From: Paludibacter sp.
GTDB taxonomy: Bacteria; Bacteroidota; Bacteroidia; Bacteroidales; Paludibacteraceae
DNA length: 64,000 nt
Direction: 5' to 3'
NCBI GenBank assembly: GCA_028710895.1
Contig: JAQTTH010000015.1
Coordinates: forward strand, 47,542-111,541
The notes beneath the pieces are model-generated. The model was not told where the DNA came from, searched no databases, and saw nothing but the letters and a program-made list of their open reading frames with translations. Below are positions 26,217-35,188 of the stretch, piece after piece (position 1 is the stretch's first letter; every line of letters begins with the position of its first letter). The translations under genes were made by a program, and so were the position numbers.

Positions 26217-27984
26217 TAATTCACATGCCCATAGAGGCGCAGGCGCATTTCAGCCATACGAAAAAGTAAGTACCAAAGTCATACTCACCCGATTGATGAC
26301 GTTGGTAGGACAGGAACGAACAAACCTGTTTATTGCCATTTTTTTCATCTTATTAAACTCGGGACTCAACCTGATTGCTCCCTATTTGATGGGGCATGCT
26401 GTAGATAAATTTGTGGTGACACACCAATACGAAGGCCTGATTAAATACTCCATCATTTTGTTATGTGTGTTTTTACTGGCTCTTGTGAGTGGTTACACAC
26501 AGGCTCAACTGATGGGACGTGTTGGACAGCGCATGATGTACAACCTGCGAAACAATATTTTCAGTAAGTTGCAGGAACTACCCATCGAGTTTTTCAACCG
26601 CAATAAAGCCGGTGATTTGATTTCGCGTGTCAACAACGATACCGATAAGATTAATCAGTTCTTTTCGCAGTCGCTCGTGCAGTTTATGAGCAGCATATTC
26701 ACCATGCTTGGTGCAGGGATATTTTTGTTGTCTATCAATACCGAACTGGCACTGGCAGCTCTTGCACCAGCTGTGTTTATCTGGATTTTCACCCGTACAG
26801 TATCGCCCTGGGTAAAAGGTCGTAACGCTTCGAGCATGAAAAGCACCGGTGGATTGAGCGCCGAAATTCAGGAAAGTCTGAATAATTTCAAAGTCATTGT
26901 GGCTTTTAATCGTCGTGATTATTTCCGCAAAAAATTCGACGAGGTAAATACCGAAAACTACAACAGCGCCATAAAAGCTGGAATTGCCAACAATGTTTTT
27001 ATGCCTGTGTATGGTTTTTCTTCCAATATCGGTCAATTGGTAGTACTCTCATTTGGTATTTATTTGATATCGGTTGGGCAATTTTCCGTTGGTTTGCTAA
27101 TCAGTTTTCTGGCATACATTGCACAGTTCTATAATCCATTACGTCAGATTGCCGCCTTGTGGGCCAGTTTTCAGGTAGCATTGGCAGGTTGGGACCGTAT
27201 CTCGCAGATTATGGCCGAAGAAAGCAGCCTTACCGTTATTCCATTTACAAAAAGAGAAGAAAGCCCTTATCTGCTTTCGTTCCGCAATGTTTCTTTTTCG
27301 TATATACCCGAAAAGGAAATTCTGAGCAATGTCAGTTTTGATCTTGAACGTGGAAAGACTTATGCATTTGTTGGACCAACCGGTGGTGGAAAAACCACAA
27401 CTGCTTCCCTTATGTCGCGACTCTACGACCCGAATGCCGGAGAAATCTTGCTGAATGGTGTGGATATTCGCTCGTTGGATGCCAGCGCACGCACTGCCAA
27501 AATCGGATTTATTTTGCAGGAACCTTTCTTGTTTACAGGAACTATCCGCGATAATATTTTGTACGGTAATGCCTGTTTCATTGATTTGACTGACGAAGAG
27601 TTGATGAAAGAACTGAAAGAGGTAAGGCTCGACGGATTACTGGAACGTTTTGACGGTGGACTTCATGCCGAAATTAAAGGAACAGGCGAAGGAATCAGCC
27701 TTGGTCAGAAACAAATCATTGCTTTTATCCGTGCGGTTATCCGTCGCCCTGAATTGCTTATTCTGGACGAAGCCACTGCCAATATCGACACGGTAACTGA
27801 ACAATTACTCGATGATATTTTGCGTAAACTGCCCGACAGCACCACCCGCATCATCATTGCGCATCGCCTTAACACCATCGAAAGTGCCGATGAAATATAT
27901 TTTGTCAACTCGGGTGCAGTTACGAAAGCCGGTTCAATGCAGGATGCAGTGAAGTTGTTGCTTCATGGAAAACGGGAAAGCTAG
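26206..27984 (+). CDS. Heterodimeric ABC exporter subunit with catalytic ATPase site
   Basis: A 592-residue partner of the previous gene, starting at the ATG at 26206 (an in-frame start 93 bp upstream would lie deep in the first gene). Membrane domain about 45-340, with the cytoplasmic coupling phrase ELPIEFFNRNKAGDLISRVNNDTDKIN. The ATPase domain has Walker A GPTGGGKTT, Walker B ELLILDEATANID with the catalytic Glu, and H-loop IIIAHRLNTI. Its signature is ISLGQKQ instead of LSGGQ. Together with the canonical signature of subunit one this makes exactly one competent ATP site, as in TM287/288- or BmrCD-type exporters. Confidence 0.93.
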   Translation: MSNNNSHAHRGAGAFQPYEKVSTKVILTRLMTLVGQERTNLFIAIFFILLNSGLNLIAPYLMGHAVDKFVVTHQYEGLIKYSIILLCVFLLALVSGYTQAQLMGRVGQRMMYNLRNNIFSKLQELPIEFFNRNKAGDLISRVNNDTDKINQFFSQSLVQFMSSIFTMLGAGIFLLSINTELALAALAPAVFIWIFTRTVSPWVKGRNASSMKSTGGLSAEIQESLNNFKVIVAFNRRDYFRKKFDEVNTENYNSAIKAGIANNVFMPVYGFSSNIGQLVVLSFGIYLISVGQFSVGLLISFLAYIAQFYNPLRQIAALWASFQVALAGWDRISQIMAEESSLTVIPFTKREESPYLLSFRNVSFSYIPEKEILSNVSFDLERGKTYAFVGPTGGGKTTTASLMSRLYDPNAGEILLNGVDIRSLDASARTAKIGFILQEPFLFTGTIRDNILYGNACFIDLTDEELMKELKEVRLDGLLERFDGGLHAEIKGTGEGISLGQKQIIAFIRAVIRRPELLILDEATANIDTVTEQLLDDILRKLPDSTTRIIIAHRLNTIESADEIYFVNSGAVTKAGSMQDAVKLLLHGKRES

Positions 27985-28020
27985 ATTTAGTTGACAGTTG
28001 ATAATTGATAATTAAAGAAC

Positions 28021-28410
28021 ATGTTTACAATAAAACTAATAGAGGACGCTCACTCAAAAGTGAAATCGGGAGCTGACTTTCCGAAATATATTCAGGACAT
28101 TAAACAACTGGGCGTTGTGTCTTTCGAAACCTGGGTTTTTGACAGTCATACAGAATATTTTGGACAGAATGATTATCAAATAAAATCGGAAGCACAATAC
28201 AAGGAACTGATTATAGCTGACAAATCGGATAAAAACCAGTTTCTGCAGTATTTAAAAATACACCAACAAGGCGAAACTGATTATATGACATTCTGTGAAC
28301 ATTGTGCCCAAACAGGAGTTGAGAAATGGATTGTCAGTATAGATAAAATGACTTGTACCTATTACGATAAAGTAGGAAATGAACTATTGGTAGAAACAAT
28401 ACCTGCATAA
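28021..28410 (+). CDS. DUF1398 family protein
   Basis: A 129-residue soluble protein of the DUF1398 (YbcV-like) family: KSGADFPKYIQDIKQLGVVSFETWVFDSHTEYFG, FLQYLKIHQQGETDYMTFCEHCAQTGVEKWIVSIDKMTCTYYDKVGNELLVETIP. Function unknown. It begins a short unit with the DUF423 gene 5 bp later. The 36 bp before it includes a GTTGACAGTTGATAATTGAT stretch common as intergenic filler in this phylum. Confidence 0.88.
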   Translation: MFTIKLIEDAHSKVKSGADFPKYIQDIKQLGVVSFETWVFDSHTEYFGQNDYQIKSEAQYKELIIADKSDKNQFLQYLKIHQQGETDYMTFCEHCAQTGVEKWIVSIDKMTCTYYDKVGNELLVETIPA

Positions 28411-28415
28411 ATCAC

Positions 28416-28793
28416 ATGAAAAAAGTTCTTACGACAGCTGCTATAAGCGGCATGACAGCCGTGATGTTAGGAGCATTTGGCGCTCATGCACTGAAGAAAG
28501 TTATTTCACCCGAAATGCTCGAGGTATTTAAAACCGGTGTTCAGTATCAGTTTTATCATACATTTGCATTACTGGCAGTGGGGATTTTAATGTACTTCGG
28601 TGAATCTAAAGCCCTGAAATGGTCTGCAAATCTGTTTCTGACCGGCATACTACTTTTCTCCGGGTCACTTTATGCGCTAACATTAACTAATATCAAAATG
28701 CTCGGGGTGATAACTCCGTTTGGCGGAGTAGCATTTATTGCGGGATGGGTGTTGTTGGTTGTGCATTTGAGGAAACAAACACCTTCAAAATAA
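28416..28793 (+). CDS. DUF423 family membrane protein
   Basis: A 125-residue protein with four hydrophobic helices. The family hallmarks are AVMLGAFGAHALKK near the N-terminus, VFKTGVQYQFYHTFALLAVGIL, and GILLFSGSLYAL ... ITPFGGVAFIAGWVLL. DUF423 proteins (YwdK/YgdD-like) sit in the inner membrane; the role is unknown. It is transcribed with the DUF1398 gene and converges with fabV across a perfect palindrome. Confidence 0.93.
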   Translation: MKKVLTTAAISGMTAVMLGAFGAHALKKVISPEMLEVFKTGVQYQFYHTFALLAVGILMYFGESKALKWSANLFLTGILLFSGSLYALTLTNIKMLGVITPFGGVAFIAGWVLLVVHLRKQTPSK

Positions 28794-28807
28794 AAATTCA
28801 AGCATAC

Positions 28808-28853
28808 ATTCTTATTGTAGAGACGCAAGGCCTTGCGTCTCTACAATAAGAAT
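28808..28853. repeat. 46-bp perfect palindrome between convergent genes
   Basis: Two 23-base arms are perfectly complementary about the centre 28830/28831 (GGCC) with no loop. The core TGTAGAGACGCAAGG is of the GTAGAGACGC type seen as dispersed repeats in several phyla. It lies 14 bp after the DUF423 stop and 7 bp after the fabV stop, so it may double as a bidirectional terminator. Confidence 0.8.
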
Positions 28854-28860
28854 TCTGACC

Positions 28861-30051
28861 TTACACCAGTCCTTCAATTTTCACCATTTCGTTCACATCC
28901 AGGTGATAATCCACTTCCTTGAATCCAAAGCCAAACAGATTTTTAAAGTCTTTGGCATAGCCTCTTAAATCACCTAAATGGTGAACAGTTTCGGTATTGA
29001 GGTCACCCCAAATACGGAAAATCTCTTCCTGCACATCATCGCGCATTTCCCAATCGTCAATGCGGATACGTCCGGCTTCGTCGGTTGGTACCGCACCACC
29101 ATTAAATAGCTTGTCGGCATACAGACGTTGAATTTGGTCAATACAACCTTCGTGAATACCTTTTGCTTTCATCACTTTAAAAAGAACGGTGATATAAAGC
29201 GGAATAATCGGAATAGCCGAGCTGGCTTGCGTCACCAGTGCTTTATTTACCGACACGTATGCTTTTACGCCTTTATCTTTTAATTTCTCCGTAATATTTA
29301 TAGCTGTCGCTTCGAGGTGATCTTTAGCACGACCAATAGTGCCTTTGCGGTAAATTGGTTCGGTAACGCTTGGTCCGATATACGAATAAGCCAGTGTCAG
29401 TGCATTGTCGGCCAAAACGCCGGCAGCCTGCATGGCATCTATCCACATTTCCCAGTCTTCGCCACCCATTACGGCCACTGTGTTGTCAATTTCTTCTTCG
29501 TTGCAAGGCTCAATAGTTACGTCGGAAACTGTGCCCGAGTGAAAATCAACCGTTTTGTTGCTGTAAGCCTGACCGATTGGTTTCAGCACCGAGCGATGCG
29601 TAACACCTGTGACCGGATGCGTACGAACAGGCGATGCAAGGCTGTAAATAACCATATCCACCTGACCCAAATCGGCCTTAATCAGTTCTATCGTTTTGGT
29701 TTTTATTTCGTCGGAATAAGCGTCGCCGTTAATGCTTTTGGCATACAAACCCGCTGCATGAGCCGCTTTGCTGAAAGCAGCCGTGTTGTAATATCCCGGC
29801 GAAGCGGTTTTTTCGGGTTGGGGAGCCTTTTCGAAAAACACACCAACCGTGGCTGCATCCGAACCAAATGCACTGGTGATACGCGAAGCCAAACCAAATC
29901 CGGTTGATGCTCCAATAACAAGCACGCGTTTTGGCCCGTCGATTTTACCTTTCGATTTTACGTAATTAATTTGCTTCAGGACACTTTGTTCGCAGCCTGC
30001 AGGGTGTGCGGTAAGGCTTATAAAGCCACGCATTCTTGATTTTACAATCAT
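28861..30051 (-). CDS. fabV: NADH-dependent trans-2-enoyl-ACP/CoA reductase FabV
   Basis: A 396-residue enzyme that reduces the enoyl group in fatty-acid elongation; FabV is triclosan-tolerant compared with FabI. The N-terminus MIVKSRMRGFISLTAHPAGCEQSVLKQI, the dinucleotide loop KRVLVIGASTGFGLASRI, DMVIYSLASPVRTHP, the catalytic region LAYSYIGPSVTEPIYRKGTIGRAK (Tyr-x8-Lys), and the C-terminal WEMRDDVQEEI are all diagnostic. Full length. It is monocistronic, facing away from a 620-bp gene-poor interval. Confidence 0.95.
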   Translation of the reverse strand: MIVKSRMRGFISLTAHPAGCEQSVLKQINYVKSKGKIDGPKRVLVIGASTGFGLASRITSAFGSDAATVGVFFEKAPQPEKTASPGYYNTAAFSKAAHAAGLYAKSINGDAYSDEIKTKTIELIKADLGQVDMVIYSLASPVRTHPVTGVTHRSVLKPIGQAYSNKTVDFHSGTVSDVTIEPCNEEEIDNTVAVMGGEDWEMWIDAMQAAGVLADNALTLAYSYIGPSVTEPIYRKGTIGRAKDHLEATAINITEKLKDKGVKAYVSVNKALVTQASSAIPIIPLYITVLFKVMKAKGIHEGCIDQIQRLYADKLFNGGAVPTDEAGRIRIDDWEMRDDVQEEIFRIWGDLNTETVHHLGDLRGYAKDFKNLFGFGFKEVDYHLDVNEMVKIEGLV

Positions 30052-30356
30052 TTCTTTGTTTTTTGATTAATACCTTGATCGGATTTACAACATGCAAATT
30101 CCACCTTTTTGATTTCGGGGTGCAAAAGTACAACAATTTCAAACAACTCAAAAGACATATTGTTTATTTGACCCTCTGCAATGCCGTGTTTGGGGGATGT
30201 AATAGCAAAACAAACATTTTTTACTGCAACTCAACAAAACCCACCCCATAATGACTTGTTGAACTAAGCAAATAGAGAAACGATTAACAAAGTGTTAACG
30301 AATTTAAATTAACCGAAATATTGTTTAATAAAGTATCGTATTGTTATTTATTCATT

Positions 30357-30364
30357 TATATTTG
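30357..30364 (+). promoter_or_regulatory. Probable promoter -7 box of the DUF6261 unit
   Basis: TATATTTG about 310 bp before the DUF6261 ATG; it would give a long leader that contains the small ORF at 30491. The 30052-30356 part of the interval shows no other feature I can support. Confidence 0.5.
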
Positions 30365-30490
30365 CAACGAAATGATTAACAAAAAAGAAAGAGGATTCGA
30401 AAAATCATTTTTATTGGTACAGAAGAGTAAAGTTGAGGATAAAAGGCTATGAAACAGGGCTATGAAAATGCGACATAGTCATTAAGTTGT

Positions 30491-30634
30491 ATGAAAATAT
30501 GTGTCGAAAAAATGCGAGAAGACCTTGAACACGCCCAATATGTTCCCGCAGATGTGCGGCGGAGTTTTGGGTACACCCAAGGTATTGCCGCAGTTTTGCG
30601 ACAGAATGTAGCGTTCAATTACAATTTGAAATAA
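30491..30634 (+). CDS. Possible 47-residue leader/small ORF
   Basis: ATG to TAA in the long leader before the DUF6261 gene: begins MKICVEKMREDLEHAQYVPA, then a basic, Ala/Val-rich tail ending in NVAFNYNLK. Its base composition is more G+C-rich than the surrounding intergenic DNA. There is no strong ribosome site and no family recognised; it may be chance or a remnant. Confidence 0.25.
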   Translation: MKICVEKMREDLEHAQYVPADVRRSFGYTQGIAAVLRQNVAFNYNLK

Positions 30635-30674
30635 AAACAGGCTTAAGTATTAATTCTAAAAAAAGAAGATTTCT

Positions 30675-31415
30675 ATGAAAAAAATCAATCAAGTAGACTT
30701 TTCGCATTTCAAAAACAACGAACATGGACAGTTTCACACCGTAATACGCGATGTAATTGCAGCCGAAACTCCTGTCAAACTGGGAATCGTGAAGTATTAT
30801 CCTTCGTATGTGAATGCTGTAGCAGGCGAGTTATTGGCCATCGAAGTGGAACAAGGCAGTCAACACACCCTGACCGTTGAAGATTCCGACCTGTTCCGCG
30901 ACCAGCTTTATCGGTCGTATGTGTTGCACATTCAATCGTGCCTTATCGACTTTGACCCCGCTGTGCAGGAAGCTGCTAATCGCATTATGCGTATTGTGGA
31001 TCAGGTGGGCGACATGCGCAAGCAACCATACAATCAGGAAAGCACAACTCTGAGCAGCCTGATTAATCAGCTGACAAATAAGTACGCAACTGATGTGGCC
31101 CTGTGTAACGGTACTACTAAGTTGACTAAACTGGATGAGGCAAACAAATCGTTTATTGCAGATTATGGTACCCGAAGCGACGAAATTTCGGAACGCATTA
31201 GCGGCGACGTACGTGCTGCGCGGGTCGGCGTCGACGAAATTTTCAAGAATATCAGTAGCGTTATCAATGCGCTGGTACTCCTCAACGGCGAAGCCGATTA
31301 CAGTGTCTTCATCGACAAAGTAAACTACGAAATAGATTACTACAAAAACACAATAAATGCCCGCCGCAGCCCGGGAAAAGGCAGCAAAGGAGATAACACT
31401 ACTACCACTATATAA
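30675..31415 (+). CDS. DUF6261 family protein
   Basis: A 246-residue soluble, largely helical protein. The N-terminus KKINQVDFSHFKNNEHGQFHTVIRDVI and the repeat-like YRSYVLHIQSCLIDFDPAVQEAANRIMRIVDQVGDMRKQPYNQESTTLSSLINQL match the DUF6261 group found in multiple copies in Bacteroidales genomes. The C-terminus RRSPGKGSKGDN is a low-complexity tail. Function unknown. Followed by a strong terminator. Confidence 0.8.
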   Translation: MKKINQVDFSHFKNNEHGQFHTVIRDVIAAETPVKLGIVKYYPSYVNAVAGELLAIEVEQGSQHTLTVEDSDLFRDQLYRSYVLHIQSCLIDFDPAVQEAANRIMRIVDQVGDMRKQPYNQESTTLSSLINQLTNKYATDVALCNGTTKLTKLDEANKSFIADYGTRSDEISERISGDVRAARVGVDEIFKNISSVINALVLLNGEADYSVFIDKVNYEIDYYKNTINARRSPGKGSKGDNTTTTI

Positions 31416-31433
31416 TTACGCGTTGTTTTCCTG

Positions 31434-31470
31434 CCGACCCCGAAGCGTGATGCTTCGGGGTTGGTTATTT
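31434..31470 (+). terminator. Terminator after DUF6261 gene
   Basis: CCGACCCCGAAGC / GCTTCGGGGTTGG stem (one G-T wobble), 5-nt loop, T-rich tail. Confidence 0.85.
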
Positions 31471-31503
31471 TATATTTATGGGTAATTTGTAAAAAATATT
31501 TTT

Positions 31504-31511
31504 TACATTTG
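31504..31511 (+). promoter_or_regulatory. Promoter -7 box before orphan secreted protein
   Basis: TACATTTG, 54 bp before the ATG at 31565. Confidence 0.5.
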
Positions 31512-31564
31512 TGGGAGAAAAAAGCAGGTTGCATTCTGAAACAGAAATTTCAATATAATTATAG

Positions 31565-32545
31565 ATGAAGAATTCATTGATTATAACATTTTTATTGTTT
31601 ATATGTATTGAATTATATTGTCAAAAGACAATCAAAATCAACACAGAGAATCTACTCACCATTTCTAAAACCTATGGTTTGGATTCAGTTATTAGAATGA
31701 CTTATGAACCAATTTACGAAATAGATCCTCAAACGACTGAAAAATTAGCCCTTGAAATTAAAAACAATAATTACTCTAAAAATATCGAGCGTTTTTTATT
31801 AGACTATGTAGCTAATGGAAAATCAAACTTATTTTCTCAGTTTCTGAATGACTTTATCGACAAAAAGACCAAACTTGTATCTACATATAAAATTGAAGAT
31901 TATAATGGAGGATTCCCAAAAATAACTAATGAAGAGATTTATTTGATTTGTAAACATAAGAATAAAAACACAGAGAAGCTATTATCTGATTATTATAATG
32001 CGTGGTTAGAAAAATCGTATAAATTTAAACTGGACTATCAAAAGGGAATGTTGGAGAGGGAAAAATTATTAAATGACTCTGCAAGCAATCTCAGTGCATT
32101 GGAAGCAGATAGTTTATTAACTCCCTATAAGAATTGCTGTCATAATTGTTTAATGGTATTACTTGCCCTTAAACAATTAAATAGTAATACTTCAAATCAA
32201 GACATTATAAGTAATTATAAGATCGTCAATGAAGAATTCGATAAAAAGAACTTGTTTCGGGATTCAGGAATCTATAAAAACAGTTCATACAATCAAAAAC
32301 AAAGTATTATAAAACTAAAAAATAAATACAAATCAATTGGCGAAATTGACTTCTATCATGAGCCAAATTTAAAAGAAATATTATTTTTTAATGACAATCG
32401 TTTAATTACAACCCTGGAGGTTATTTACAATCAAAGCATTGGAATTGTAACTTCATACTCAGTCAACAGTTCAAGCAGAAGTAAGATGAAATTAAAAGGT
32501 GAAAGCAAACTAATAATATATGAAGGTGAAGAATTGTATTATTAA
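31565..32545 (+). CDS. Secreted protein of unknown function
   Basis: A 326-residue protein with a signal peptide (MKNSLIITFLLFICIELYCQ). The middle is helical and Lys/Asn-rich, with a CCHNCL cluster at about residues 194-199 that could bind a metal or form a disulfide. The C-terminal part resembles the beta-strands of a small domain (INFYHEPNLKEILFFNDNRLITTLEVIYNQSIGIVTSYSVN-like). AT-rich relative to its neighbours. No family recognised. Confidence 0.65.
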   Translation: MKNSLIITFLLFICIELYCQKTIKINTENLLTISKTYGLDSVIRMTYEPIYEIDPQTTEKLALEIKNNNYSKNIERFLLDYVANGKSNLFSQFLNDFIDKKTKLVSTYKIEDYNGGFPKITNEEIYLICKHKNKNTEKLLSDYYNAWLEKSYKFKLDYQKGMLEREKLLNDSASNLSALEADSLLTPYKNCCHNCLMVLLALKQLNSNTSNQDIISNYKIVNEEFDKKNLFRDSGIYKNSSYNQKQSIIKLKNKYKSIGEIDFYHEPNLKEILFFNDNRLITTLEVIYNQSIGIVTSYSVNSSSRSKMKLKGESKLIIYEGEELYY

Positions 32546-32571
32546 TTGGAATAACAAAATATAACATAACA

Positions 32572-32880
32572 ATGAAATCCTGCCCCAATTGCCACGAAGA
32601 AATAGAAGATAATTTCGAAGTATGCTGGAACTGTAATTACAGCCTTACTGAAAACAAAGTTGTAGAATTTGAGGACCCAACCATACAGGGAACCCGCAAA
32701 ATCAAGTGCCTGCGGTGCGACGTGCCCATGCCCTATTCCGGAAATTTCAAGTTTCACGAAGGTTCCAGATACGGCGTATTCGGCAATCTGTTCGAAGTGT
32801 TCGAAAATCGCGAAGCGTTCGATTTGTACGTTTGCCCCCAATGTGGCAAAGTGGAATTCTTTACGGCGCAGGCACATTAA
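32572..32880 (+). CDS. Zinc-ribbon protein
   Basis: A 102-residue cytosolic protein with two Cys4-type zinc ribbons split across the chain: CPNC at 4-7 with CWNC at 18-21, and CLRC near 44-47 with CPQC near 90-93. Between the last two pairs lies MPYSGNFKFHEGSRYGVFGNLFEVFENREAFDLYV. Similar small proteins are annotated as nucleotide-binding or DUF2007-associated, but I cannot assign a role. Confidence 0.75.
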   Translation: MKSCPNCHEEIEDNFEVCWNCNYSLTENKVVEFEDPTIQGTRKIKCLRCDVPMPYSGNFKFHEGSRYGVFGNLFEVFENREAFDLYVCPQCGKVEFFTAQAH

Positions 32881-32916
32881 TGTATACAATCATATTCCAA
32901 TTAAAATAATTCTACT

Positions 32917-34404
32917 ATGAACAACAGACAAACTTTCATACTACTTGTCTCCATATTTATATGTGCAGGTCTTTTTTCGCAAACATCCACGATTGGTAAT
33001 TCATTAAAAAAGAATGTCGAAATTCTAGCCTCGGATTCGTTCGAGGGCCGTGGATTCAAATGTAGCAGTAAGGCTCTGACAATAGATTTTCTTACCCGTG
33101 AATTTGCCGAAGCCGGATTTGCACCGCTACATGGTAGCTACCAACAAAAGTTTATGGATTTCAGTTATCTTGCTGCCGCCGAAGGAACAAATATTATTGG
33201 CGTTATTGAAGGTACTGATAGTATTTTGAAAAACGAATACATTGTTTTGGGAGCACATTACGACCATTTGGGTTGGAATATGGAAGACAGTGTAAAAGTT
33301 ATATTCAATGGGGCCGACGATAATGCTTCGGGGGTAGCAACAATGATTGAAACAGGCAAAAAACTATTATTGAACAGGAGTCAACTGAAACGAAGCGTAC
33401 TTTTGATTGCATTCGATGGCGAAGAAGCGGGACTAAAAGGCTCCAAAGATTTTGTGGACAAAAAAGTTGTTGATCTATCAAAAATAAAGGTCATGTTTAG
33501 CCTGGATATGGTGGGTATGTATAAAAAAAATGACGGTTTAAATATCGTGGGATTATACTCCCTCGAAAATGGAACTAATCTTTTTGCTGATCCGCTTAAT
33601 CGATCTGGTTTGAAAGTAAAAAAAACAAAAAACTCTATTGAACGCAGAACAGATACCAAATCATTTGGCGACAAACAAATACCTGCAATACATATAACTA
33701 CGGGTCTTCTATCGCCGTATCATAAACCGGAGGATGACAGCGATTCGCTTGACTATAAAGGCATGTCGAGGATTGCCGATTTAGTTTCGGACTACTGCAT
33801 TGTGCTATCCAATGAAGATAGCTTGATGGCCAGCAATGCATTCGCAACTACTAAAGACGAAGCAAATGACGCTAAAAGCAAAACTAACAACTCAATTTTC
33901 AGTATTGGGTATGACCTGGGAGCTGGTTCAAACTATCATTTCTATAAAAATGAATTTTTCAATGCTAAGCCGGTTTTTGCGTTTGAAGGAGGGTTAAGTT
34001 CTCAACTTAAGATAACTAAAAACTTTATTTTGCAAACAGAAATAAATTATGAGTATCTAGGAAGCGAATCTGTTTTTGGAACAATGAGAACGCATTCAAT
34101 TGTGCCGGCTATGGATTTAGTTTTCACAACAAACAACAAGAGAAAAGATGGAACGTTTTTCTTTTTAAGTGCCGGAGGGTTTTATAGATACAATTTTGCA
34201 GGATCAACCGATGTGAAAAATATGTCTGTTTTTAGTGCTTATAATCATGATGAGTTTGGAGTTAAGTATGGAGTTGGATTTCAACTGAAAAAGTTTCAAA
34301 TTAATTTTCACAGCAAGCTCGGACTCACTCCTATTGACAAATCGCTGCCAAATAGCGGTGTATTCAATAGAGGAAAATACATCTCCATTGTACGATTTTT
34401 CTAA
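32917..34404 (+). CDS. M28 family aminopeptidase with C-terminal barrel-like domain
   Basis: A 495-residue exported protein. Signal peptide to about residue 22 (CAGLFSQ). The M28 zinc peptidase domain (about 25-300) shows the metal ligands in order: GAHYDHLGW (His, Asp), GADDNASG (Asp), FDGEEAGLKGS (catalytic and metal Glu), SLDMVGMY (Asp) and a late His in TTGLLSPYHKPEDDSDSLDY. From about 315 the sequence changes to amphipathic strands (SIGYDLGAGSNYHFYKN, FALEGGLSSQLKI-like, FFLSAGGFYRYNF, EFGVKYGVGFQLKKFQINFHSKLGLTP) ending in RGKYISIVRFF, like an outer-membrane barrel. It may be a peptidase tethered to the outer membrane. Confidence 0.85.
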   Translation: MNNRQTFILLVSIFICAGLFSQTSTIGNSLKKNVEILASDSFEGRGFKCSSKALTIDFLTREFAEAGFAPLHGSYQQKFMDFSYLAAAEGTNIIGVIEGTDSILKNEYIVLGAHYDHLGWNMEDSVKVIFNGADDNASGVATMIETGKKLLLNRSQLKRSVLLIAFDGEEAGLKGSKDFVDKKVVDLSKIKVMFSLDMVGMYKKNDGLNIVGLYSLENGTNLFADPLNRSGLKVKKTKNSIERRTDTKSFGDKQIPAIHITTGLLSPYHKPEDDSDSLDYKGMSRIADLVSDYCIVLSNEDSLMASNAFATTKDEANDAKSKTNNSIFSIGYDLGAGSNYHFYKNEFFNAKPVFAFEGGLSSQLKITKNFILQTEINYEYLGSESVFGTMRTHSIVPAMDLVFTTNNKRKDGTFFFLSAGGFYRYNFAGSTDVKNMSVFSAYNHDEFGVKYGVGFQLKKFQINFHSKLGLTPIDKSLPNSGVFNRGKYISIVRFF

Positions 34405-34417
34405 ATAATGTTGCACA

Positions 34418-35164
34418 ATGAAAACTACTCCCAAATTAAGCTTGCTGGTTTTACTATCCATGATAGCCATTTCTGCCTTAGCTCAATCGCGTACTATTTA
34501 TAAAACCCCAACGCTAGAAATAGACTCAATAGCCAACCAAACCTATGTACACCGCACTTTTATGCAAACCCGTGAATGGGGAAAAGTGTCCTGTAACGGA
34601 GCTATATATATAAATAACAACGAAGCTATCGTTTTCGATACTCCTCCAACTGATTCGGTATCGGTTGAACTCATTAGCTGGATTGAGAAACACGCTCATG
34701 CCCGCATCAAAGCCATTGTTGTAAATCATGCTCACGATGACTGTCTGGGTGGATTAGCTGCTTTTCATAAAATTGGCATTCCTTCATACGCTTCGAAACT
34801 AACGCAGGAACAAGCCCGAAAAGATACTGTGAACAAGCCAGTAGTACCTCAGCATGGTTTCGATAAAGCATTGGAACTACCAGTAGGTAATAGCACCATC
34901 GTCAACTACTACCCGGGCGAGGGACATACACGCGATAATATAGTAAGTTACATTCCGGCGGTCAGAGTACTTTTTGGTGGATGCATCGTCAAATCCTTAG
35001 CTTCCGGGAAAGGTAATCTGGCCGAAGCCAATGTAAATGCCTGGTCGGAATCGGTACTACGTGTGAAACAAAAATTCAGTGATGCTGTTATAATCATTCC
35101 CGGGCATGGAGCGTATGGCGACCGTTCGTTGCTCGATTATACCATCAACATGTTTAAGAAATAA
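34418..35164 (+). CDS. Subclass B1 metallo-beta-lactamase
   Basis: A 248-residue periplasmic enzyme with a signal peptide ending ISALAQ. It carries the full B1 zinc set: HxHxD (His 104, His 106, Asp 108), His 170 in GEGHTRDN, Cys 189 with Lys 192 in GGCIVKS, and His 230 in IPGHGAYGD. The GGCxxKS block separates B1 from B2/B3 enzymes and from other MBL-fold hydrolases. Such enzymes hydrolyse most beta-lactams including carbapenems, though activity of this copy is untested. It follows the M28 gene by 13 bp and has no mobile-element signature at either end, so it looks intrinsic. Confidence 0.92.
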   Translation: MKTTPKLSLLVLLSMIAISALAQSRTIYKTPTLEIDSIANQTYVHRTFMQTREWGKVSCNGAIYINNNEAIVFDTPPTDSVSVELISWIEKHAHARIKAIVVNHAHDDCLGGLAAFHKIGIPSYASKLTQEQARKDTVNKPVVPQHGFDKALELPVGNSTIVNYYPGEGHTRDNIVSYIPAVRVLFGGCIVKSLASGKGNLAEANVNAWSESVLRVKQKFSDAVIIIPGHGAYGDRSLLDYTINMFKK

Positions 35165-35188
35165 TCGCTGTTACGAAAAGAACATTTA

